Source of the DNA: Clostridiales bacterium
GTDB lineage: Bacteria > Bacillota > Clostridia > Oscillospirales > Oscillospiraceae
Direction of reading: 5' to 3'
Length of the DNA stretch: 64,000 nt
Assembly (NCBI GenBank): GCA_022774865.1
Contig: JALFLH010000020.1
Span: forward strand, 1 to 64,000
Under the pieces are notes generated by a model, which was not told where the DNA came from, ran no database searches, and worked only from the letters and a program-made list of their open reading frames with translations. Both the position numbers and the translations under genes were made by a program. Positions 42,523 through 51,670 of this stretch are shown here, piece after piece (the stretch's first letter is position 1; each line of letters begins with the position of its first letter).

Positions 42523-42540
42523 TATCATGACAACATAACA
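42523..42540 (+). promoter_or_regulatory. Second GntR operator, upstream of the ABC operon
   Basis: TATCATG-ACAA-CATAACA differs from the site at 41705-41722 only in the central four bases. It lies 42 bases before the first transporter gene. A palindrome GGCTTGCC/GGCAAGCC stands near 42478-42495. Confidence 0.75.
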
Positions 42541-42581
42541 ACCTGACGGGTTGTACGGTGCTACTGGAGGATTGAGCAGAG

Positions 42582-43505
42582 ATGGTGAAAGAAAAGACGA
42601 AACCCACACCGCAAAAACGCTTTTTAACGCTGAAACGGCGGGAAGCCTGCCTGGGCTGGCTGTTTGTATCTCCGGCACTGATTGGCTTCAGCATTTTTAC
42701 CTTTGGCTCAATTCTGTATTCACTCTATCTTTCCTTCACAGACTACAATCTGCTGAGCGCTCCGAAATGGATTGGCCTGGAAAACTATATCCGCGCCTTT
42801 ACAAATGACCAGTATTTCTACCGGTATTTCGGTAACACCTTCTATTTTGTCCTATTGCTGGTGCCGTTGGTGCTGGTGATCTCCCTGGGGCTGGCGCTTC
42901 TGATCAACAGGAAGGTGGGCCGGATCAATAAGGCATACCGGGTGGCCCTGTTCCTGCCCAGCATCACCTCCACCGTTGCGGTCAGCATGGTTTGGCTGTG
43001 GATTTTCAACCCGGATATGGGACTGCTGAACAACTTCCTTACCGCCTTGGGGTGGAACAATCCGCCCATGTGGCTGGCAGATCCTGCATGGAGCAAACCG
43101 GCGCTGGTCATTATGCGGGTGTGGCAAATGAGCGGTTATTACATGATAATGTTCCTGGCGGGGCTTCAGACCATCCCGGAAAACCTGTATGAGGCTGCGG
43201 AAGTGGATGGAGCAAACTCGGTGCAGCGCTTTTTCAAGATCACCTTGCCGATGCTGTCCAATACCTCTTTTATGGTGGCGATCCTGCTGGTGATCGAAGC
43301 ATTCAATATGTTCGAATCCATTTTTATCATGACGGAAGGCGGGCCTTTGGGTTCGACCAGTACCATCATGTATTACATCTATGAACAGGCGTTCCGTAAC
43401 TATGATATGGGTTATGCGTCTGCGCTTGCCTGGATCTTCTTCGCGTTGATTCTGGTTGTAACACTCGTCCAGTACCGCTTCCGCAATGAACAGGGGGGTG
43501 AATGA
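42582..43505 (+). CDS. Sugar ABC transporter permease (MalF type)
   Basis: A 307-residue inner-membrane permease with six helices. The EAA loop, which docks the ATPase, reads YEAAEVDGANSVQRFFKITLP. The GWLFVSPALIGFSIFTFG first helix is typical of CUT1 sugar importers. GGAGG precedes the start at some distance. No ATPase gene is present, so a shared MsmK-like ATPase is probably used, as is common in Firmicutes. Confidence 0.92.
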   Translation: MVKEKTKPTPQKRFLTLKRREACLGWLFVSPALIGFSIFTFGSILYSLYLSFTDYNLLSAPKWIGLENYIRAFTNDQYFYRYFGNTFYFVLLLVPLVLVISLGLALLINRKVGRINKAYRVALFLPSITSTVAVSMVWLWIFNPDMGLLNNFLTALGWNNPPMWLADPAWSKPALVIMRVWQMSGYYMIMFLAGLQTIPENLYEAAEVDGANSVQRFFKITLPMLSNTSFMVAILLVIEAFNMFESIFIMTEGGPLGSTSTIMYYIYEQAFRNYDMGYASALAWIFFALILVVTLVQYRFRNEQGGE

Positions 43506-43506
43506 T

Positions 43507-44367
43507 ATGAAACAGAGAACCCTGGGGATGAGCACAAGAAAGAAATGGGGAACTATCGTATACCATACGTTCATGATTCTGCTGTCCCTGATTATGATTT
43601 ACCCCTTTGTCTGGTCGGTACTGTCCTCCTTTAAAACATCCGAGCAGCTCTATGGCAGTTCATCCCTGAATATGTGGCCCCAGCCGGCAACACTGGATAA
43701 TTACAAGCGGCTCTTTGAGGTGCTGCCCTTTGACAAGTTCATATGCAACTCCATTTTCCTGTCCATCGCGATTCCGCTGTCCATGATTGCGGTCGCGTCA
43801 CTGGCGGCATATGCCCTGACCCGGCTGGAATTCAAAGGGCGAAATCTGCTGTTTCTGGCGTTCATCGCGACCATGATGGTGCCCAGCCATGTGACCTTAA
43901 TTCCCAACTACAAAATTGTGGTGGATGCCGGTTTGGCCAATACCTATCTGGCGCTGTTTCTCAAATGTATGTTTACCAGCGCCAATGCCTTCAATATCTT
44001 CTTTTTCCGGCAGTATTTTCTAAGCATCCCCAAAGACCTGGAACACGCGGCGATTATGGACGGCTGCTCCCGTCTGGGCGTATTTTTCAAGATCGTGCTG
44101 CCCAACGCAAAGCCTGCCATTGCCACCACGGCAATTCTTTCCTTCCGCAGCGTGTGGAACGAATTCCTGTGGCCAATGATTGTCATTAATGACTATGACA
44201 AGCTGACCTTGACGGTAGGACTCAAGTATTTGAAGGAATGGGAGCCAAACTGGGCGGTGCTTCTGGCAGGCTCCACAATCAGCATTATTCCCATCGTCAT
44301 CATCTTCCTGGTTTTCCAGAAGCACTTCATGTCCTCGGCCATGAACTCCGGCTTCGGCGGCAAGTAA
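43507..44367 (+). CDS. Sugar ABC transporter permease (MalG type)
   Basis: A 286-residue permease with six helices. The EAA loop is HAAIMDGCSRLGVFFKIVLP. ATG 43507 follows GGGGGGTGA, one base after the previous stop. It pairs with the MalF-type subunit. Confidence 0.92.
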   Translation: MKQRTLGMSTRKKWGTIVYHTFMILLSLIMIYPFVWSVLSSFKTSEQLYGSSSLNMWPQPATLDNYKRLFEVLPFDKFICNSIFLSIAIPLSMIAVASLAAYALTRLEFKGRNLLFLAFIATMMVPSHVTLIPNYKIVVDAGLANTYLALFLKCMFTSANAFNIFFFRQYFLSIPKDLEHAAIMDGCSRLGVFFKIVLPNAKPAIATTAILSFRSVWNEFLWPMIVINDYDKLTLTVGLKYLKEWEPNWAVLLAGSTISIIPIVIIFLVFQKHFMSSAMNSGFGGK

Positions 44368-44435
44368 TTGCCCCGCAACAACAGAATGAACGGCATATGC
44401 CGTACATATTAAAAAATCAAATGGAGGAACAAAAA

Positions 44436-45767
44436 ATGAAAAAGCTCATGCGTACAGTTCTGGCTCTTTTCCTGGCGATGACATTTGTCCTGTCCATGGC
44501 AGCCTGCGGCGCTGGGGATAAACCAGCGGAACAGACTGCCGCCCCTACCGACGCAGCTACCGGCGATCAGACTGCTGCCGAACAAACCACACCGCCCGCA
44601 GTGGAACCTGTGACCCTGAAAGTGTACACCTGGTGGGATATCACGAAGTTTGAGCATCTGCAGAAGATGAAAGAGGACTTTGAGACAGCCAACCCCGATA
44701 TTAAGCTGGAGTTTGTCACCATTCCCAGCAAATATGCCGACACCATGATTACCAAGCTGGCTGCCGGAGAGATTCCGGACGTGATGATGCTGGCAATGGA
44801 TCAGGTTCCCCGCTATGCGCTGAACGGAATGCTCCTGCCTCTGGACGATCTGGCCAGCCAGGAATACAAGGATTTCCTTTACCCGGTTGTCACCGAGGCG
44901 CTGACGGTCAACGGCGTAATGTATGCCGCCGCCCGGGATATTACGCCCAAGGTTATGTACCTGAATACCAAGATGTTTGCCGATGCCGGCATTGAAATTC
45001 CCTCTGACGATTGGACAATGGAGGAGTTCGTGGAGATCGCCCAGCAACTGACCAAGGGCTCCGGTGCGGATGCCCAGTGGGGCTATTACTGGAAAAACTA
45101 CACCGATCAGACCTTCGCGATGATTGCTGCTTTCGGCGGCAAGCTGTACAGCGAGGATGGCAAATCCAGCGTTCTGTCCACGGATCCCAACACCAAGGAA
45201 GCCATCCAGTTTATGTATGACCTGTGCAACACCTACAAAGTCTGCCCCTCCGCTGCTCAGGCGGCTCAGTTTGGTGATAACGAGTTCTCCTCGTTCATGG
45301 CCAATAAGGTAGCCATGCAGGTTGGCGCCCTGTCTACCGCTTCCACCTTCGATGCCAACGGAACAGAGTATACCGCGTTGCCCATGCCCGCGGTCAACGG
45401 TGTCAGCCAGACCTCTTCCTTCGTCAACACTTGGGTCATTCCCAAGACTGCAAAGAATCCGGAGCTGTCCTGGCGGGTTGTGGAATTCCTGTCCGGCAAG
45501 GAAGGCCAGCAGATTGCGTTGGATATGAACTTTGGCCTGCCTGCCTCCACGCTGGTAGACACGGCCAATTTTGAGGCGAAGACGCCCTATAACAAATATT
45601 TTGTCCAGGCTCTGGAAACCGCGGTTCCCTATCCTACCAATCTGAATGGCTCCGCTTTCCAGACCATGTTCCAGAAGGAGTGCGAATCCCTGTGGGCAGG
45701 CGTGATTACCCCGGAGGAATTTGAAGCCCGTGTGGATGAGCAGGCTGTGGATATCCTGGGAAAATAA
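44436..45767 (+). CDS. Sugar-binding lipoprotein of the ABC transporter
   Basis: A 443-residue extracellular solute-binding protein (SBP_bac_1). A signal peptide ends in a lipobox MAACGAG, a Thr/Ala-rich linker follows, then the binding domain (YTWWDITKFEHLQKMKEDFE). GGAGG precedes ATG 44436. The ligand is probably an oligosaccharide or glycoside that the downstream hydrolase cuts. Confidence 0.93.
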   Translation: MKKLMRTVLALFLAMTFVLSMAACGAGDKPAEQTAAPTDAATGDQTAAEQTTPPAVEPVTLKVYTWWDITKFEHLQKMKEDFETANPDIKLEFVTIPSKYADTMITKLAAGEIPDVMMLAMDQVPRYALNGMLLPLDDLASQEYKDFLYPVVTEALTVNGVMYAAARDITPKVMYLNTKMFADAGIEIPSDDWTMEEFVEIAQQLTKGSGADAQWGYYWKNYTDQTFAMIAAFGGKLYSEDGKSSVLSTDPNTKEAIQFMYDLCNTYKVCPSAAQAAQFGDNEFSSFMANKVAMQVGALSTASTFDANGTEYTALPMPAVNGVSQTSSFVNTWVIPKTAKNPELSWRVVEFLSGKEGQQIALDMNFGLPASTLVDTANFEAKTPYNKYFVQALETAVPYPTNLNGSAFQTMFQKECESLWAGVITPEEFEARVDEQAVDILGK

Positions 45768-45796
45768 CCTGCCATTGGCGAAAAAACAAAGGAGAA

Positions 45797-45820
45797 GGGC
45801 GGCCCCGCGCCGCCCTTTTT
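45797..45820 (+). terminator. Attenuating terminator after the binding protein
   Basis: GGGCGGC and GCCGCCC around CCCGC, then TTTTT. It is internal to the operon and would lower expression of the enzymes relative to the binding protein. Confidence 0.8.
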
Positions 45821-45836
45821 CGGAAAGGGTCGTTGT

Positions 45837-46589
45837 ATGACGGAAAGACGATTGCCAGATGACAAATATTTGAGTAAAATATGTGCGATGCTGGAGCAGA
45901 TTGAGGCAGAGGAACAGCAGCCCATGGACGCTGCGGCGGCTGCCGCGTACAACTCGATCCGCAATGGCGGACTGCTGCACGTTTTTTCAACCGGTCATTC
46001 CCATATGATCGTGGAAGAGATGTTCTACCGCAGCGGGGGATTGGTGCCGGTCAATCCGATTCTGTCCGATGAACTGATGCTCCATACCGGCGCTATCACC
46101 AGCACCCACATGGAGCGGCAGCCTGGAAAGGCGGAGGAGGTTCTCAGTAAAGCAGCCCTTCGTCCGGGAGATACCATCATTATCTCCTCGAATTCCGGAA
46201 TCAATGTGGTTCCGGTGGAAGCGGCGCTGTATGCGAAGAAAAAAGGCCTGACTGTTGTCTGCGTAACTTCCCGACAGATATCCGAACAGCTTACGCCCCG
46301 AAGTCAGACGGGAAAACATCTTTGTGAAGTGGCGGATATTGTCATTGACAACCACGCGCCGTTTGGGGATGGTGTGTTTACGATTCCGGGAACCCAACAG
46401 GTGACAGGCGGGGCCTCTACTTTTGGCAGCCTGTTTATTGCCCAGCGGATTGTTTTAAAAATTGAGAATCTGTATCTGCGCAGCGGGGAGATGCCGCCCA
46501 TTCTGCGCAGCGCCAATATACCCGGCGGCGATGAGTTTAATGAGAAAGCGGTAGCCCAGTACCGGGATCGGATTCCCGCGCTTTCCTGA
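45837..46589 (+). CDS. SIS-domain sugar isomerase-like protein 1
   Basis: A 250-residue SIS (sugar isomerase) fold protein of the UPF0309-like group. It has FSTGHSHMIVEEMFYRSGG, a phosphosugar-binding Ser/Thr stretch in IIISSNSGINVVPVEAAL, and a GDGVF region. The group resembles N-acetylmuramate 6-phosphate etherase and GlmS-type isomerases, acting on phosphorylated amino sugars. A paralogue lies two genes on. The start is ATG 45837 behind GGAAAGGG. Confidence 0.87.
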   Translation: MTERRLPDDKYLSKICAMLEQIEAEEQQPMDAAAAAAYNSIRNGGLLHVFSTGHSHMIVEEMFYRSGGLVPVNPILSDELMLHTGAITSTHMERQPGKAEEVLSKAALRPGDTIIISSNSGINVVPVEAALYAKKKGLTVVCVTSRQISEQLTPRSQTGKHLCEVADIVIDNHAPFGDGVFTIPGTQQVTGGASTFGSLFIAQRIVLKIENLYLRSGEMPPILRSANIPGGDEFNEKAVAQYRDRIPALS

Positions 46590-46607
46590 AGTACGAGGTG
46601 GATCAAG

Positions 46608-47564
46608 GTGTATTTGGTATGTGACGGCGGAGGCACCAAAACCGAATATCTGCTTTTCAACCGTTCCGGAAGCGTATGGGGAAGGGGAAGAAGCAAAGGA
46701 ACCAATGCGGTTTTTTTGGATCCTTCCGCCGCCGCCGGCGCGGTTCGGGCGGGGATTCAGACCTGCCTGGATCAGGCGGGAATCTCCGCGCAAATGCTGG
46801 AGGGTGTGTATCTGTTCATTCCGGGCTTCCGAAATGCCATGGAGCAGCTGCGGAAATGGTTCCCCCAAACGAAATTCTGCCTGTTCAGCGATGAATATAA
46901 CGCCTTTTATGGCGCTTTGGGCGCGCCGGAGGGGATTGCGGTGCTCTCCGGAACCGGCTCCTTTGCAGTGGGCAGAGATGCCGGGGGGCATTGGATCAAG
47001 GCCGGAGGCTGGGGGCCGTTGTTTGACGACAAGGGCAGCGGTTACCATATGGGGCTTCTGTGCTTGGAAAACATGACCCGGCGGTATGACCAGGGGATTT
47101 CCGATACGGTATTGCAGCGATCAGCGCAAAAGCGGCTTGGAATTCCGGATATCCCGTCCCTGCGTCGGGCGGCTTACCAGCCGGATTTTACCCGGGAGCG
47201 GATCGCCGGACTGAGCTTTGCCGTGGCGGAGGCCGCCGCAGCCGAGGATGCCGATGCATTGGAGATTTTAGATACGGCTGCCCGGTGTTTGGCAGACCTT
47301 GCCGGGGTTGTCGCGGAGCGCATGAACGCGGATGGCATGACTGTGTCGCTGACAGGCGGTGTCAGCCACATGGGCAGCATCCTGACAGACCGGTTTGCGG
47401 CGGCGCTTCGGCAGCGATTGCCCCGTTGTGCCTATCAAAAGCCGAAATATGAGCCGGTGATTGGCGCCGCGCTGTATGTAATGTATGAGATCCTGGGTTG
47501 TGATGTGCTGCCTGGGGGCTTTGTGGAAAACCTGGAAAAAGGAATGGGAGATCAACCATGCTGA
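46608..47564 (+). CDS. BadF/NagK-like sugar kinase
   Basis: A 318-residue ASKHA-fold kinase of the BadF/BadG/BcrA/BcrD ATPase family, which includes N-acetylglucosamine kinase. The phosphate loops are CDGGGTKTEY and VLSGTGSFAVG, with GGWGPLFDDKGSGYHMG in the middle. GTG 46608 follows GAGGTGG. In this operon it probably phosphorylates an amino sugar released from the imported glycan. Its end overlaps the second SIS gene by 7 bases. Confidence 0.88.
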   Translation: MYLVCDGGGTKTEYLLFNRSGSVWGRGRSKGTNAVFLDPSAAAGAVRAGIQTCLDQAGISAQMLEGVYLFIPGFRNAMEQLRKWFPQTKFCLFSDEYNAFYGALGAPEGIAVLSGTGSFAVGRDAGGHWIKAGGWGPLFDDKGSGYHMGLLCLENMTRRYDQGISDTVLQRSAQKRLGIPDIPSLRRAAYQPDFTRERIAGLSFAVAEAAAAEDADALEILDTAARCLADLAGVVAERMNADGMTVSLTGGVSHMGSILTDRFAAALRQRLPRCAYQKPKYEPVIGAALYVMYEILGCDVLPGGFVENLEKGMGDQPC

Positions 47565-48298
47565 TGGACGAATATTTTTCCGCCATGAAGGCGGTACTGA
47601 CGAAAGCGGAACAGACCCAGCGGGAAACCATTCTCGCTGCGGCAGAGGAGATTGCGAACCGGCTGAAAAAAGGCGGCGCGTGGCACATCATGGACACGGG
47701 TCATATGCTGATGTTTGAAGGTGTTGGCAGAACCGGCGGCATGATGGCGGTCAAGCCCATTAAGATCACCTGCGAAATCCAGAATCCGGTGCGTTACCGT
47801 CCCTCCCCCGCCCGGGGTAATGTGGGCTATGACAGTATTCCGGGCTTTGCGGATTATGTCTTAGGGAGGGCCAATGTACTGCCGGAGGATATCATCATGA
47901 TCGGCTCCGTGTCCGGCTACAATTACTTTCCGGTGGATCTGGCTCTGAAAGCAAACGCGATGGGCTGTGCTACCATTGCCCTGACCTCGGTGGAGTATTC
48001 CAGCCACCTGACAAGCAAACACCCAAGCGGCAAACGGCTGTTCGAGGCCTGCACCTATTGTATTGATAACTGCACCAATTACGGCGACACTCTGGTGGAT
48101 GTTCCGGAGCTGGGTCAGCGAATCTGCCCGGCCAGCGGCGTCAGCGCCAGCTATCTGATGTGGGCCTTGCAAAGCACCGTGGTGGAAAAGCTGCTGGCCA
48201 AGGGCCTGAAGCCCAGTGTGTATATCTCCAACCATATGCCGGATGCCGCCCGGATCAACGGGGAAGCGCTGGATCACTATAACAAGTTCGGTTATTGA
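47558..48298 (+). CDS. SIS-domain sugar isomerase-like protein 2
   Basis: A 246-residue paralogue of the protein at 45.8 kb. It has MDTGHMLMFEGVGRTGG, the sugar-phosphate loop IIMIGSVSGYNYFPVDLAL and a Cys-rich CTYCIDNCTNYGD region. Two SIS proteins around one kinase suggest consecutive steps, or a heteromeric enzyme, on a phosphorylated amino sugar. GGGAG lies upstream inside the kinase gene. Confidence 0.85.
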   Translation: MLMDEYFSAMKAVLTKAEQTQRETILAAAEEIANRLKKGGAWHIMDTGHMLMFEGVGRTGGMMAVKPIKITCEIQNPVRYRPSPARGNVGYDSIPGFADYVLGRANVLPEDIIMIGSVSGYNYFPVDLALKANAMGCATIALTSVEYSSHLTSKHPSGKRLFEACTYCIDNCTNYGDTLVDVPELGQRICPASGVSASYLMWALQSTVVEKLLAKGLKPSVYISNHMPDAARINGEALDHYNKFGY

Positions 48299-48309
48299 CA
48301 GGTGCGGCC

Positions 48310-50322
48310 ATGGAACTGAAAACGCAGAAGCTATTTCTTCGGTTCGATCCGAAGATCGGAAATTTTACGCAGCTTGGCAACCTTGTCACCGGGGAAGACT
48401 ATATCCGGGAAACGCCGCGGGACCCGCTGGTGGAGCTATACGGTCTGGTGGATGGAAAGCGGCGGAAGCTGCCGGGGCATCTGGCAGAAGCGGCTGTTGA
48501 TGGGAATTGTCTGACGCTGAACTATGACAGCTTTGGCGGGTATCCGGTTTCTATGCGGGTTTGCTGCCGGTGCGCGGATGACCGGGTGACCATCTCAGCA
48601 GATATCCGTAATAACAGCCAGATTGATGTGGTGGAGATCCTGATGCCCCATATCGGCGGTATCTACCTGGGAGGCCGGGAGGATGACTACATCATCTACC
48701 CCCACCATGCGGGGGAGAAGACGAAGAATCCGGTTTTGGGATATGGCGTCAATAAAAAGGACTTCTGGCGGGCCAGCAGTGTGGCCTATGAGGACATCTA
48801 CCGCCGGGAGATCAATTACTGCGGTCTGGCATCCATGAGCTGGATGTACTACTATAACCGGCAAAGCGGCCTGTATATTGGCAGCCATGATCCCCGTTTC
48901 CCCGTGACAGGTGTTATCGCGGAAACCAGCGGAAGTCTGGAACATCCCTGGATGGCATTCGGCTTCCGAAAGCACTACCGAATCCGTCCGGGGCAGACCT
49001 ATGAGACAGGGGAATATGTGATCTGCATTTCCGACCGGGACTGGCATTACGGAGCAAAGATTTACCGGAACTATATTGCCCCTTATCTGGACTTTGACCA
49101 TAATCCGGCTTATCTCGATGACGAGTATGTGTTAAACCAGTGCTACAATTTTAAGCGGACGGGGCACGTGGAACATTCTTTCCGGGATATCCCCCAGATG
49201 TACGAGGCGGGAGCGGCCTGGGGCGCCCGGCATATGTTTATCGCAAGCTGGAACCGGACAGGCTTTGACTCCTTCTATCCCGAGTATTATCCGGATATGG
49301 AGCTGGGCAGCGCCATGGAATTCCGGCGGGGATTGGAATATGTGCGCCAGCATGGCGGTATGTCCACGCTGTATATCAACGCCCGGATTTTTGACCTGAA
49401 ATCGGATTTCCACAAGCTGGTGGGAGAAAAAATGGCCATACGGACGGAAACCGGGGAAATGCGGTATGAAACCTATGGGCCGGAACATTTTACCGTCAAC
49501 TGCCCATCGGATCAGCTGTGGCGGGAGTATCTGCTGGACACGGCGGAGTTCTGCGTGAAAGCCTACGGCTGTGATGGCATTTATCTGGATCAATTGGCCT
49601 CTGCGGAACCTTTTGCCTGCTACTGTGAGGAGCACAGCCATGAAAACATAGGCGAGTTCAACAACGGTTATCTCTATGTCCTGAAAAACCTGCTTCAAAG
49701 GCTTCGGGCTTACAATCCCCAAGCCTATATCATGACGGAAAATTGCGGTGACATCTATGGCAGCTACACCTGGGGCAATCTGACCTGGAACGGTGCGGAG
49801 TATGATGAATACTATAATGTGTTCAAATTCACCTTCCCCGAATTTACCCAAGTGAACATGGTCAACCCCAGAAGCTGGGCGGAGGAGAGCCAGCGGCCGG
49901 TGTGGTTCCGTAAGGATCTTCACCGGGCCATCTGTCTGGGAAGCATTCTGTGGATGGGGATTACCTCCCGGCTTCGTCCGGAGGACGGAATGTACCACAC
50001 TTACGGGAAAATGGCCGCGGCTTTCCGGGGCAGCCTCCAGCCCATACTCAAGGGCGCCAGGTTCCAGGATGACCTGTGGCTGGAAGGGGTACCGGACCAG
50101 TGCTTCGCTTCCTGCTGGGAGCTTGCGGATGGAGGAAGGCTGCTGATCCTTGCCAATGACGGGGAAGAGACCGTGTCTTTCCGTGCGCTTGGGTTATCCG
50201 GCTGGAAGGCAGGAAAGGTGGAATCCATGGATACGGCCATTGATGAATCCCAAATCATAGGCGAAAATCCTGTGGAGATTGCAGTACCCCAGGGACAGCT
50301 CAGCTATATTGTGTTTCGGTAA
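48310..50322 (+). CDS. Putative glycoside hydrolase (DUF6259-like)
   Basis: A 670-residue cytoplasmic protein with no signal peptide. An N-terminal beta domain is followed by a TIM-barrel-like domain with likely catalytic acids in GCDGIYLDQLAS and YIMTENCGD, and a C-terminal beta sandwich. It recalls GH101- and GH36-related DUF6259 proteins. It probably hydrolyses a sugar imported by the ABC system. ATG 48310 follows the SIS2 stop by 11 bases with only a weak ribosome site. Confidence 0.75.
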   Translation: MELKTQKLFLRFDPKIGNFTQLGNLVTGEDYIRETPRDPLVELYGLVDGKRRKLPGHLAEAAVDGNCLTLNYDSFGGYPVSMRVCCRCADDRVTISADIRNNSQIDVVEILMPHIGGIYLGGREDDYIIYPHHAGEKTKNPVLGYGVNKKDFWRASSVAYEDIYRREINYCGLASMSWMYYYNRQSGLYIGSHDPRFPVTGVIAETSGSLEHPWMAFGFRKHYRIRPGQTYETGEYVICISDRDWHYGAKIYRNYIAPYLDFDHNPAYLDDEYVLNQCYNFKRTGHVEHSFRDIPQMYEAGAAWGARHMFIASWNRTGFDSFYPEYYPDMELGSAMEFRRGLEYVRQHGGMSTLYINARIFDLKSDFHKLVGEKMAIRTETGEMRYETYGPEHFTVNCPSDQLWREYLLDTAEFCVKAYGCDGIYLDQLASAEPFACYCEEHSHENIGEFNNGYLYVLKNLLQRLRAYNPQAYIMTENCGDIYGSYTWGNLTWNGAEYDEYYNVFKFTFPEFTQVNMVNPRSWAEESQRPVWFRKDLHRAICLGSILWMGITSRLRPEDGMYHTYGKMAAAFRGSLQPILKGARFQDDLWLEGVPDQCFASCWELADGGRLLILANDGEETVSFRALGLSGWKAGKVESMDTAIDESQIIGENPVEIAVPQGQLSYIVFR

Positions 50323-50326
50323 ATTG

Positions 50327-50359
50327 TGCCGCTCCGATTGTTTCCTTCAATCGGAGCGG
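50327..50359 (+). repeat. Hairpin between the hydrolase and MBL genes
   Basis: CCGCTCCGATTG and CAATCGGAGCGG with loop TTTCCTT. No T-run follows, so it is more likely a transcript-stabilising or processing structure than a terminator. Confidence 0.7.
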
Positions 50360-50380
50360 TATGCTATTGGGGGGTTAAAA

Positions 50381-51169
50381 ATGAGGATCACGGTGTTCGG
50401 TAATAACGCCACGTGCCCGGAAGCGGATGGCGCCTGCGCCAGCTATTTGGTGGAGGCGGCCGGGAAGAAGCTTCTGCTTGATATGGGAAGCGGCTCCATT
50501 GCAAAAATTCGGCAGGAACTGGATCTCGCCCGGCTGGATCTGATCGTTATCAGTCATCTGCACTTTGACCATTTTGGCGATCTGTTCTGCGCCAAATATC
50601 ATCTGGAGACCAGAAAAGCATACGGTGAGAAATTTCCGCCGATTCCGCTACTGATTCCAAAGCTTCCGCAGTGGGCAAAGGCGGAATTAAGTGGCAATGA
50701 TGTGTTTGAGATACATCCAATTTCCGACGGGGATGCATTTGAACTGGAGAATGTGCATCTGGAATTTGTGGAGATGGTACATCTGATAGAATCCTACGGT
50801 ATCCGTATCACCGCAGAGGGAAAGACCCTGGCCTATAGCGGTGATACGGGGATTTGTGAGGGACTGCGTACTGTCGCGGCAGGCGCAGACGCATTCCTCT
50901 GTGAAGCTACCTTCTGCGGCGAAAACAGGGCGGAAGAAAAGCACCATCTCAGCGCCGGTACGGCAGCGAAGATTGCCGCGGATGCTGGTATTCAACAGCT
51001 TTTCTTAACCCACTATCATAGCGACCAGTCGGAAAACGTGCTGGAAGAGGCGCAGTGCTTCTTTGCGGATGCAAAACTGACACACATCGGGCAAACCTTT
51101 CTCATCAATTCTGATAATTCCCAACAACACGCCGGTTTGCATGAAAATCAGCAGGGTATTATGTTATGA
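50381..51169 (+). CDS. MBL-fold metallo-hydrolase
   Basis: A 262-residue metallo-beta-lactamase-fold enzyme. The zinc motif is SHLHFDHFGD (about residue 60), with later AYSGDTG and a LTHYHSDQ histidine. It resembles the RNase Z/phosphodiesterase-like group; the substrate is unknown. ATG 50381 follows GGGGGG. It is last in the sugar operon. Confidence 0.87.
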   Translation: MRITVFGNNATCPEADGACASYLVEAAGKKLLLDMGSGSIAKIRQELDLARLDLIVISHLHFDHFGDLFCAKYHLETRKAYGEKFPPIPLLIPKLPQWAKAELSGNDVFEIHPISDGDAFELENVHLEFVEMVHLIESYGIRITAEGKTLAYSGDTGICEGLRTVAAGADAFLCEATFCGENRAEEKHHLSAGTAAKIAADAGIQQLFLTHYHSDQSENVLEEAQCFFADAKLTHIGQTFLINSDNSQQHAGLHENQQGIML

Positions 51170-51431
51170 GAATCCCTGATGAAATGGTCACAACTGCTCC
51201 ATCATCGTTTCCATTTTCCAATACGGGAGGAAGAATCTGGGCTGTGACGATCAGACCGAATCGCCCCGCACATTCGGCGTCCTAGTGGCGCGGGCGTGAC
51301 AAATTGCTTCCGCTTTCCTCTTGACTGATATGCTCCCTCTATGAGAGACAGTGAAATAAAACACTGTCAACATGGAGGGAGCATTTGTATGTCCGGGAAG
51401 CAAAAAATGTAGAAGAAAAGGTAAATCTAAT
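51170..51431. other. Gene-free stretch with nested inverted repeats
   Basis: A two-tier hairpin covers 51330-51384. The outer arms ATGCTCCCTCTATG and CATGGAGGGAGCAT match at 13 of 14 pairs, and the inner arms GACAGTG and CACTGTC (51347-51353, 51362-51368) match perfectly. It could be the end of a decayed mobile element or a strong operator. Nothing else was recognised. Confidence 0.6.
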
Positions 51432-51653
51432 GACTGCCTGTTCACGTTCCGCGTTCCCTATGAAAACGGAAAACTGGAAGCTGTGGCCTATGACCCATCC
51501 GGAAACGAGATCAGACGAAACGCGCTGGAAACTGCCGGAGAAGAGACATTGCTTCGGGCTATTCCGGAAGAAAGCACCGTCAGAGCCGGGCACCTGTGCT
51601 TTATCCGTCTGCGCGCATCCGGCAATTCCGGATGCGCGCCGTTTGCAGACTGA
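51432..51653 (+). pseudogene. C-terminal remnant of a glycoside hydrolase family 2 protein
   Basis: The frame reads FRVPYENGKLEAVAYDPSG, then ETAGEETLLRA and ESTVRAGHLCFIRL. This matches the DUF4982-type end of GH2 beta-galactosidases, which normally sits several hundred residues into the enzyme. No catalytic domain precedes it, so it is a leftover fragment. It lies after the nested hairpin, which may mark the deletion or insertion that removed the rest. Confidence 0.65.
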
Positions 51654-51670
51654 AAGTTGGGAGAATTTGA

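Noticed and set aside
44409-45980. A 523-residue open frame antisense to the sugar-binding lipoprotein
   Set aside because: The plus-strand gene has a signal peptide, lipobox and operon context; the antisense frame has no ribosome site or domain.
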